Shown one piece after another: positions 1 through 7,717 of a DNA stretch of 49,769 nucleotides. A program made the position numbers and the translations under genes. Each line of letters begins with the position of its first letter. Position 1 is the first letter of the stretch. The notes beneath the pieces were generated by a model. That model had not been told where the DNA came from, did no database searches, and worked only from the letters and a program-made list of their open reading frames with translations. The DNA is from Rhizorhabdus sp. (lineage in GTDB: Bacteria > Pseudomonadota > Alphaproteobacteria > Sphingomonadales > Sphingomonadaceae): assembly GCF_018006725.1 (NCBI RefSeq), contig NZ_JAGMXV010000009.1, forward strand, positions 1 to 49,769, given 5' to 3'.

Positions 1-1455
1 GCCATAGAGCGTGCGGGCGAGGCCCACACGTTGCCGCTGGCCGGCCGACAGGACCGATCCCGCCTCGCCCAGTTCGGTGTCATAGCCCTTGGGCAGGCGC
101 AGGATCAGCTCGTGGGCTCCGGCCAGTTGCGCGGCGGCCACGATGTCGGCATCCTGCGCGTTCGGCAGGAAGCGGCAGATATTGTTGCGCACGGTGCCCG
201 CGAACAATTCGGTGTCCTGCGGCTGATAGGCGACATGCCGGCCGAAATCGCCGCGCTCCCAACTATAGACGTCGGCGCCGTCGAGGCGGACCGTGCCGGT
301 ACCCGGCTTCCAGATGCCCACCATCAGTCGCAGCAGGGTGGACTTGCCGGCACCCGACGGGCCGATCACGCCGACCATCTCGCCCGGCACGATGATGAAG
401 CTCGCGCCCATCAGGATCGGTGCGGGCGACGCCTTGGTGGTGAAGCTTACCCCCTCGAAGGCGATGCGTCCGGTCGGGGCTGGCAACTGGGTCGACGGGA
501 CGGGCGGCTCGAATTCGGCCAGGACCTTGTCGAGGCGGGCATAGGATTGCGACGCCTCGAACAGCATCTTCCACGAGGCGACCAGACGTTCGATCGGCGC
601 CAGAGCGCGCGAGGCGAGCAGCATGTTGGCGAACAGCAGGCCCGAGGCGATGTTGCCGATGATGACCAGATAGGCACCGACCGCGATCGTCGCGACTTGG
701 ATGCCCATGCGGACGAAGCGGATCGCGGCCTGATAGAAGCTGCCCTGGTCGCTGGCGACGATGTTCATCCGCTGCGAAATCTGGCGATAGGTGAACCACG
801 CACTTCCGAGCATCGGCAGCATGCCCAGCGCGCGGACGATCTCCGAATTGCGGAGCGCCGCGTCGGTGAAGGAATAGCTCTTGATCGCGGCGCTGCTCGC
901 TTCCTTGAGCGCGGCGTGGGTCGCCCGATCCTGGAGGATGGCGAGGAGGAGCAGGAGCAGCCCGCCGATCGTGGTCACCGCACCGATCCAGGGATCGATG
1001 ACGAACAGGACGCCCAGGAAGATCGGCATCCAGGGCAGGTCGAACAGGACGCTGACAGCGGCTCCGCTGATCGCGGCGCGCAGCGTGTCGAGATCGCGCA
1101 GCGCCTGGGCATGCGATCCGCCGACGCGGCGGACGACCAGATCGAACAGCGCGGCAAAGGTCGGGCTCGCCAGTTCGCGATCGAAGGCGATGCCGAAGTT
1201 GGACAGGGTCTGCGTGCGATAATGGTCGAGGATGCTCGAGACCAGGAACACCGCCAGAGCGCCGAAGGTGAGCACCAGCAGAGTCGATCCGCTGTGGCTG
1301 GCGAGGACGCGCGAGTATATCTGGTTGGTGTAGATCGGCAGTGCGAGGAATAACAGGTTGCTGAACAGGCTGAACAGCGCGGCCGCCGCAAAGGCCTTCT
1401 TGCCCTTGGCCAGCGCGTCGTTGATCATGTTCTTCTGAAACAGGGCGGAAATCAT
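1..1455 (-). CDS. Type I secretion ABC transporter, PrtD family (C-terminus outside window)
   Basis: An inner-membrane ABC exporter that would drive one-step protein secretion together with an HlyD-type adaptor and TolC. The reading frame is open from an ATG at 1455 to the window edge, giving 485 residues; family members are about 570-600. The N-terminal half holds hydrophobic membrane segments (for example near residues 20-45 and 55-75) and has no C39 peptidase domain. The ATPase domain shows a Walker A, GPSGAGKST, near residues 363-372 and the signature LSAGQRQR at 469-476. Walker B and the H-loop lie beyond the edge. It starts 88 bp after the stop of the upstream TolC gene on the same strand, so the two are probably co-transcribed. 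The HlyD partner and the secreted substrate are not in the window. Family membership is clear; the substrate is unknown. Confidence 0.93.
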   Translation of the reverse strand, partial: MISALFQKNMINDALAKGKKAFAAAALFSLFSNLLFLALPIYTNQIYSRVLASHSGSTLLVLTFGALAVFLVSSILDHYRTQTLSNFGIAFDRELASPTFAALFDLVVRRVGGSHAQALRDLDTLRAAISGAAVSVLFDLPWMPIFLGVLFVIDPWIGAVTTIGGLLLLLLAILQDRATHAALKEASSAAIKSYSFTDAALRNSEIVRALGMLPMLGSAWFTYRQISQRMNIVASDQGSFYQAAIRFVRMGIQVATIAVGAYLVIIGNIASGLLFANMLLASRALAPIERLVASWKMLFEASQSYARLDKVLAEFEPPVPSTQLPAPTGRIAFEGVSFTTKASPAPILMGASFIIVPGEMVGVIGPSGAGKSTLLRLMVGIWKPGTGTVRLDGADVYSWERGDFGRHVAYQPQDTELFAGTVRNNICRFLPNAQDADIVAAAQLAGAHELILRLPKGYDTELGEAGSVLSAGQRQRVGLARTLYG

Positions 1456-1543
1456 CGCGCAGTCATTCCCGGTTGCGGCGTCCGCCGATCATCGCTTGCT
1501 GGCCGGCCTGATATCATCGCGGCCGCCGGACGGCTAAATTTTT

Positions 1544-3211
1544 TCATTGGGGGTCCGACGGGCGGGGCGGCGGATTGCCATAATCGCCGAGCAGCGCCGG
1601 AATCTCCTCGGCCGAGATCAGCCGGCTCTTGCTGATCGGGGTCAGCGGTTCGCTGACGACGCTCGCAGGGGGCGTCGCCGGAAGGTCGGGCTGACCGGTC
1701 GGCTTGGGCTGATTGGCGCCGCGCAGATCGGGCTTCGGTTTCGCAGTGGGACTGGCCGATCCGATCCGGTCGAGGAGCATCACGGCGGGCTCGGTCGGGG
1801 AAACGCCGCGCCAGCGCACCTTGCGGAACTCTTCGTCGGGATCTTTGGCCGGAATGGCCGAGTTGACCGTGCGCGCGTCGAGCCGGCCCATGGCGAGCAG
1901 CAGCGACGCGCGTGCGACATATTCGTTGTAGCGGTTGGACAGCAGCCCCAGTTGCGCCGAAGCGAGTTCCTGTTCGGCGTTCAGCACATCGGTCGTCGTG
2001 CGCAGGCCGTTCTGCTCCTCCAGCCGCATGCCGGCGAAGGTCACCTGCGCTGCCTCCACCTGCCGGCGCCCGGCGGTGACGGCGATGCGGGCCGAGCGCA
2101 GCTGGTTCCACGCGATCACGACGTCCTGCAGCGCCTGGCGCCGTTCGCCGTCGAGCGCGGCCTGGGCGGCGCCATTCTGGTCCTGTGCCTGGCGGATGCG
2201 GGACTGGATCGCGCCCGCCTGGAAGATCGGCTGGGTGATCGTGATCTGTGCCTGAACGTCGGTGCGCAGCTGGCGGCTGTCATAGGGCGAGAGCGGCCCG
2301 AGCTTGCCGGCCGAGGCGGAGATGGTCGCCTGCGGTCGCTGATTGCCGCGCTGGGCAGCGACATTAGCGCGCGTCGCCTGCTCATTATAGCGGGCAGCAG
2401 CGAGGTTGGCGTTTTCCTCTTCGGCGACGGCGAAGGCCTGATCGACGCTTTCGGGCAGGCCGCCCAGCTCCGGCAGCGGCTGTAGCTCGCGCGGTTCATG
2501 ACCGACGACGAGCAGATATTGCCCGCGGCTGACCGCCAGTTGCGTCTCGGCTGCCGCCAGCTGAAGCTCGCCTGCGGCCAGCCGTGCGTCCGCCTGGGCG
2601 ACGTCGGTGATGGTCGCGTCGCGCACATTGCGCCGCGCCCGCCGTTCGGCCAGCTGCTCGCGCAGCGCCGCGACATTTTCCTTCGCGACCTCGAGCCTCT
2701 GCTCGTCGCGCAGCACGGCGCCATAGACTTCGATCACGCGCTGGACGGTCTCGCCCTCGACGCGGCGCAATATCTCCTGGCTCTGTTCGACATTGGCGCG
2801 CGCCTGGGCGAGCGCGCCGCGTACCCGTCCGCCGGTATAGACCGGCTGGCGGACGCTGACGCTCAGTTCCCCCTGATTGCCGTCGTTCGTCCGGCTGCCG
2901 AATTTCGGGCCCAGCTTCTGATATTCATAGGTCCCGGTCGCGGTTACCGAAACGGTCGGGCCATATTGGCCGCGCGTCTGGACGTAGCTCTCGTTGGTCG
3001 CCTTCTGGCGAAAGCGTTGTTCGACCAGCGTCGGGTTGGTCGCATAAGCGGATTCGACCGCATCCATCAGCGTTTCTGCGAGGATGGGCGAGGAGCAGGT
3101 CGCCAGGGAAAGGCCGAGAAGCGACCCGGCCATCAGGCGCGTCCGACCAGCCGCTGGCGGAAATCGACGGGTGCTGCGCTGTCTTATGAGGATCATCCAG
3201 TTCGCCGTCAT
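1544..3211 (-). CDS. TolC-family outer-membrane efflux/secretion protein
   Basis: Outer-membrane channel that completes a type I secretion or efflux complex. The 555-residue product has a long basic N-terminus, a hydrophobic stretch (MAGSLLGLSLA, about residues 27-37) and a likely signal-peptidase site after ILA near residue 45. The mature protein opens with ETLMDAVESAYATNPTL, typical of the TolC family. Long alanine/glutamate/arginine-rich helices with coiled-coil character follow, in the two-fold repeat arrangement of the family. The tail after about residue 470 is proline-rich and low in complexity. Met6 or Met27 could be the real start; Met27 gives a more ordinary signal peptide. The next gene on this strand encodes the PrtD-like ABC transporter, which argues for protein secretion rather than drug efflux. 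Confidence 0.92.
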   Translation of the reverse strand: MTANWMILIRQRSTRRFPPAAGRTRLMAGSLLGLSLATCSSPILAETLMDAVESAYATNPTLVEQRFRQKATNESYVQTRGQYGPTVSVTATGTYEYQKLGPKFGSRTNDGNQGELSVSVRQPVYTGGRVRGALAQARANVEQSQEILRRVEGETVQRVIEVYGAVLRDEQRLEVAKENVAALREQLAERRARRNVRDATITDVAQADARLAAGELQLAAAETQLAVSRGQYLLVVGHEPRELQPLPELGGLPESVDQAFAVAEEENANLAAARYNEQATRANVAAQRGNQRPQATISASAGKLGPLSPYDSRQLRTDVQAQITITQPIFQAGAIQSRIRQAQDQNGAAQAALDGERRQALQDVVIAWNQLRSARIAVTAGRRQVEAAQVTFAGMRLEEQNGLRTTTDVLNAEQELASAQLGLLSNRYNEYVARASLLLAMGRLDARTVNSAIPAKDPDEEFRKVRWRGVSPTEPAVMLLDRIGSASPTAKPKPDLRGANQPKPTGQPDLPATPPASVVSEPLTPISKSRLISAEEIPALLGDYGNPPPRPSDPQ

Positions 3212-3457
3212 TACGTCGACGGCTCCTTCCAGGCCCGCCGCTCGTGCCGGGCCGCCCCCATAGCCGCCTGTGCGCGGGAGTCAATCATGGCCGCCGCCTT
3301 GCTGCAGCCTTAACGACTTGCGTTTGAATACAGCTTCTTCCTAAGAGGCAGGACCGGCGCGGCCGGCGCAACCGCCCCGCGGCACCTTCGATCAAGAGTT
3401 TCCCGCCATGCGCGTTCCTCCTTTCGTCCCTTTCGTCATCATGACAGCGCGTCGGGG

Positions 3458-6400
3458 ATGATGGCGGGCTATTGGCAACGCCGGGCGATCCGGCGGGCTT
3501 TCCGGAAGGCGACTGCCGCGCGCGATGCGCGCGACTGGCGCGCGGCGGCAATGCAGTATCGTCGCTTTCTGGCGGCCCGCCCCGACGATTTCGCGATCTG
3601 GGTCCAGCTTGGCCATATGCTCGCCGAAGCGGGCGACCATGGCGAGGCCGACGCTGCTTATCGCCGTGCCTTCGCGCTCGATCCCGACGATGCCGATCTG
3701 GCCCTGTGTCGCGGGCATCTCGAACGGCGTCGCGGCGATCTCGATGCTGCGCTCCAATTCTATCGGCATAGTTTCGAGCTCGACGGAAACGAACATGCCG
3801 CCCGCGCGCTGGACGAGCTCGCCCCGCCGCCCTTCGAGGAGCCGGTCGTCGAGGAGGCTGAGCCGCCGGTCGAGGTTGAGCCCGAGAAGGTGCCTGAACC
3901 GGAGCCCGAACCAGGACCGGTCGAGCCGGCGCCGGCATGGGGCGGCCGGATCGAGGGCTGGTATCTGCGCGGCGTTTCGGGCGTGCTGTTCGATCCCGAA
4001 GCTGAGCAGGCCGCTCCCGAGACATGGGTCGAATTTCGCGAGGGCGACCGACTGGTCGGGCAGGCGACTCCCGCCCGGCGTGACGACGGGATGCTCGAGT
4101 TCCGCACCGTCCTCGACGTCGAACTGGGCGAGAATGGCGAGGGCGCCGAGGTCGTGGCGCGGCGGATGCCCGATGGCGCGCCGCTGGAGCCGGGGCCGAT
4201 CATCCTCTTTCCGCCCTCGCGTCACCCCGAGGATCATGCGGTCGCCTGGTCGCTGCCTTCGGCTATGGTCAAACCCTTTGTCGGGGATGCGCGCGGCGAC
4301 GTGGCCCTGTTCGTCACCCATTCGCGCAGCGGCAAGGTCAAGCCGCATGTCCTGCCCTATATAAGAGAGCTGAAGGCGGCAGGGCTGTCGGTTCTGCTGA
4401 TCGCCTCGGTCGATCGGCCATTCGATCCGTCGGTGGACCTGCTGGATCTGGTCGACGGCATGCTGGTCCGTCGCAACGGCGGTTACGACTTCGCCGCCTG
4501 GGCGCATGCGCTCAAGCTCGACCCCCGTCTCTATGGCGCCTCGACGCTCTATCTCGTCAACGACAGCGTGCTTCCGGCGACCGATCCCGCTCGCATCGCG
4601 GCGCTGATCGATCAGATCCGCGCGCGCGACGCCGATCTGGTCGGGCTGACCGAAAGCCACGAATGGCGCTGGCATGTGCAGAGCTATTTCCTGGCAGTGA
4701 AGAGCCGGCTCTTGTCCTCGCGCGCTTTTCACGGCTTCATGGACGATGTCCGCCTGCTGACCCGCAAGGACCATGTCATCCGCGCCTATGAGGTCCGTCT
4801 GGCCGAACTGGCGGAGGAGAGCGGGCACAAGGTCGACATCCTCTATCCCAGCGCGACGGCGATCAATCCAACTCTGTTCGGCTGGCGGGCGCTGGTCGAG
4901 GCGGGGATGCCGCTGGTCAAGCTGCTGCTGTTGCGCGGCGAGTTCAAGACGGTCGATATCGAGGGTTGGCAGGCGCTTCTTGCCGCGCACGGCTTCGACG
5001 CCGCGTTGGCGGAAGCTGTCGTCACGGCTGCCGCGGAGGAGGGGCCGGTCGACGATGGCGGACGGTTGCTGGCGCGCCGCCTGCCCGAGCAGGCAGCAGC
5101 CGACGATCGGCTCAAGGTCGCCTTTTTCGGTCCCTGGAACTACGACAATGGCCTGGGCTCGGCGAGCCGGGGCATCATCGGCGCGCTGCGCGAGACGGGC
5201 GTGCGGCTGAACCTGCACCCGATCCACAAGCCGTTTCACGTCCACCAGCCGCTGACTCCGCCGGTCGACATCGTCGATTTTGCGGGGCCTGCCGATGTGG
5301 CCGTCGTCCATCTCAATCCCGACAGCTGGCACCTGCTGACCGACGATCAGCTGGCGGCGATAGGCGCGGCACGGCACCGGGTCGGCTACTGGGTGTGGGA
5401 AATGGGTCATATCCCGGCCGCCTGGCGCCGCAATTTCGGCGCCGTGGACCGCATCTGGGCACCGAGCCATTACTGCGCCGAAGTTTTTGCGGCCGGTGGC
5501 GACGTGCCGGTCGATGTTGTTCCGCATGTCGTTCCGCTCGCCGAGCCTATGACGATCGATCGCGCGGCCAGCCGCGAAAGGCTGGGCCTGGCCGGTGACC
5601 ACCGGACGATCCTCTACATCTTCGATGGGTCGAGCTATCTCGTCCGCAAGAATCCGGCGGCGCTGGTGCGCGCCTTCGCAGCTTCCGGTCTTGCGGCGCG
5701 CGGCTGGTCGCTCGTGCTGAAGACCAAGCATCTGCTCGATCGGCCCGAGGAAGGGGCGGCGCTGCAGGCGCTGGTCGAGGCGACCGAGGGCGTCGTGCTG
5801 ATGGACCGCTCGATGACGGCCGACGAACTGGCGGATCTGCTCGCGACGGCAGACATCTATGCCTCGCCGCATTGTTCGGAAGGGTTCGGCCTCACCGTTG
5901 CCGAGGCGATGGCGATGGGCAAGCCGGTCGTCGCGACCGATTTCGGCGGGACCCGCGACTTTCTCGATCCGGAGAGCGGCTGGCCGGTGCGTGCGCATCC
6001 GTGGACGCTCGATCAGGATTTCGGTCACTATACCAGCGGCGGCAGCTGGGCTCGGGTCGACGAGCCCGCGTTGTCGCATGCGCTGGCGCTGGCGGCCGAC
6101 GCGGTCGAGGCCGGAGATGCCGCCAGGAGCGAGGCAGCCCGCGCGCGGGTCGCCGAAAGACTGTCGCAGGCAGCGGTTTCCCAACGGATCCGGGAGAGCT
6201 TCGATCATCTCCGGACGGCAGGCGAGCCGCGCGGCCTGACTTTCGCCGTGAACGAACGCGCGGGCATGCCGGTCGAGCATGTCCTGTTCGGCGAGGGGCT
6301 CCGCATGGTGCTGCTGGCCCCCGATGGCGCGCTGGAGAGCCTGACGACCCCCGAGGTGCCGGAAGATTACGATGGCTGGGTTGTGCTGGCCCCGCGCGGT

Positions 6401-7699
6401 AGCCGGCTTGCGCCGATGTTCGAGCGTGCCTGGCGCGACGCACGGCAGGCCCGACCCGACGCGGGCATATTCTATGGAGACGATGTCGCCGTAGAGGCGG
6501 CTCGTCCGATCGACCAGCTCCGTCTGAAGCCCTGTTTCGACCCGACGTTGCTGGTCGCGCAGGATTATATCGGCGCGCCGCTGATCGTGAAGGCGGCGGT
6601 GCTGCGCGACATTGGTCTCGACCCGGCGATGGGCAGCGCCGCTCTGGATCACCTGCTGTTTCGCGCGCACCAAGCGGGCGTGCCGATCGCCCGGATCGCG
6701 CAAGTGCTGCTCTGCCATCCGGGCGAGCGGCCGCAGGCCGACCCGGTGACACGTCGCCGCATGCTGGAAAGCCTGCCGCCCTATCGCGACCAGATCTTCG
6801 TTGAAGGTCGGTCGCCGGGAACGCTGCTGCAGCGGCGCCGCTTCGGCAAGGCTTTCCCCGACGTGTCGCTCGTGATCCCGACGCGGCGGAGCCGGATACC
6901 CGAAAGCCGCATCACTTATGTCGAGCGCCTGTTGAAGGCCGTCGCGAAGGTCGACTGGCCGATGGACCGGCTGACCGTGATCGTCGGCGACGATGTCGCG
7001 GGCGAGCCGGCCTGGGCGAAGCGCGACTGGCCCTTCACCCTGCGCCGGATCGAGACGCTGCGTGGCGCGGACGAGCCGTTCAATTACGCCGCGAAGATGA
7101 ACCAGTTGTGGCGCGCGGCGACCAGCGAGCAGATCGTGCTGATGAACGACGATCTGCTGCCGGTCGATGGCGGCTGGCTGCGCGCATTGATCGGCTTCTC
7201 TCTCGACGAAGGAATTGGAGGCGTCGGCGGACGCCTCCTCTACGCCGACGGGCGCCTGCAACATGCAGGGATCGCCCCGCTGTTCGGCGCGATTGCCCAT
7301 CCCTGGGCGGGCCGGTCGACCGATCGCGCCACCTATCAGGACTGGGCGTCGGTGCAGCGCCAATGGTCGGCGGTGACGGGCGCGCTGTTCGCGACTCGCC
7401 GCGCGGTTCTCGAACGGATCGGCGGCTTCGACGAGCAGTTCACGCTCGAATATAACGACATCGACATGTGCCTGCGGATGCGGGCACTGGGCCTGCGGAT
7501 CGTCTGCACGCCGGACGCCGAGATGGTCCACGCCGAAAAGGCCTCGCGCGGCGAGATGCCGGCGGGTGGCGACCAATATGCCGCCTTCATGCTGCGCTGG
7601 AAGGCGTGGCTGGCGCAGGATCCCTCCTGGCATCCCGCGCTGCGCTGGGACAGTTTCGAGGTTATGCCGGTCGACGACCGCGAGGCATGGTACCGATGA
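3458..7699 (+). CDS. Giant multidomain glycosyltransferase (TPR + RgpF-like + GT4 + GT2)
   Basis: A 1413-residue cytoplasmic protein that appears to fuse several sugar-transfer modules. Residues about 15-115 are TPR-like (shared motif IWVQLGH at 48-54). An acidic Pro/Glu linker spans 123-162. Residues about 275-480 resemble the rhamnan-synthesis F (RgpF) domain, with GGYDFAAWAHAL and LVNDS. Residues about 550-925 form a GT4-type module (FGPWNYDNGLGSASRG; SEGFGLTVAEAMAMGKP, the E-x7-E region). The C-terminal third (about 930-1390) is GT2-like: a KPCFDPTLLVAQDYIGAP block, then VSLVIPTRR and a MNDDLLP metal-binding motif near residue 1228. Two adjacent ATGs (3458 and 3461) could start it. Such proteins often assemble several linkages of one repeat. 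Specificity cannot be read; rhamnose is a reasonable guess from RgpF similarity and the nearby rfb genes. Confidence 0.88.
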   Translation: MMAGYWQRRAIRRAFRKATAARDARDWRAAAMQYRRFLAARPDDFAIWVQLGHMLAEAGDHGEADAAYRRAFALDPDDADLALCRGHLERRRGDLDAALQFYRHSFELDGNEHAARALDELAPPPFEEPVVEEAEPPVEVEPEKVPEPEPEPGPVEPAPAWGGRIEGWYLRGVSGVLFDPEAEQAAPETWVEFREGDRLVGQATPARRDDGMLEFRTVLDVELGENGEGAEVVARRMPDGAPLEPGPIILFPPSRHPEDHAVAWSLPSAMVKPFVGDARGDVALFVTHSRSGKVKPHVLPYIRELKAAGLSVLLIASVDRPFDPSVDLLDLVDGMLVRRNGGYDFAAWAHALKLDPRLYGASTLYLVNDSVLPATDPARIAALIDQIRARDADLVGLTESHEWRWHVQSYFLAVKSRLLSSRAFHGFMDDVRLLTRKDHVIRAYEVRLAELAEESGHKVDILYPSATAINPTLFGWRALVEAGMPLVKLLLLRGEFKTVDIEGWQALLAAHGFDAALAEAVVTAAAEEGPVDDGGRLLARRLPEQAAADDRLKVAFFGPWNYDNGLGSASRGIIGALRETGVRLNLHPIHKPFHVHQPLTPPVDIVDFAGPADVAVVHLNPDSWHLLTDDQLAAIGAARHRVGYWVWEMGHIPAAWRRNFGAVDRIWAPSHYCAEVFAAGGDVPVDVVPHVVPLAEPMTIDRAASRERLGLAGDHRTILYIFDGSSYLVRKNPAALVRAFAASGLAARGWSLVLKTKHLLDRPEEGAALQALVEATEGVVLMDRSMTADELADLLATADIYASPHCSEGFGLTVAEAMAMGKPVVATDFGGTRDFLDPESGWPVRAHPWTLDQDFGHYTSGGSWARVDEPALSHALALAADAVEAGDAARSEAARARVAERLSQAAVSQRIRESFDHLRTAGEPRGLTFAVNERAGMPVEHVLFGEGLRMVLLAPDGALESLTTPEVPEDYDGWVVLAPRGSRLAPMFERAWRDARQARPDAGIFYGDDVAVEAARPIDQLRLKPCFDPTLLVAQDYIGAPLIVKAAVLRDIGLDPAMGSAALDHLLFRAHQAGVPIARIAQVLLCHPGERPQADPVTRRRMLESLPPYRDQIFVEGRSPGTLLQRRRFGKAFPDVSLVIPTRRSRIPESRITYVERLLKAVAKVDWPMDRLTVIVGDDVAGEPAWAKRDWPFTLRRIETLRGADEPFNYAAKMNQLWRAATSEQIVLMNDDLLPVDGGWLRALIGFSLDEGIGGVGGRLLYADGRLQHAGIAPLFGAIAHPWAGRSTDRATYQDWASVQRQWSAVTGALFATRRAVLERIGGFDEQFTLEYNDIDMCLRMRALGLRIVCTPDAEMVHAEKASRGEMPAGGDQYAAFMLRWKAWLAQDPSWHPALRWDSFEVMPVDDREAWYR

Positions 7700-7717
7700 C
7701 CGAACCGATGCGCGTTG

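Noticed and set aside
31-1353. A 440-codon plus-strand frame
   Set aside because: Antisense to the clearly identified ABC transporter and of shadow-type composition.
3827-3943. VPEPEPEPGP-like stretch resembling a PEP-CTERM signal
   Set aside because: It is an internal acidic Pro/Glu linker at residues 124-162 with no following membrane helix or basic end.
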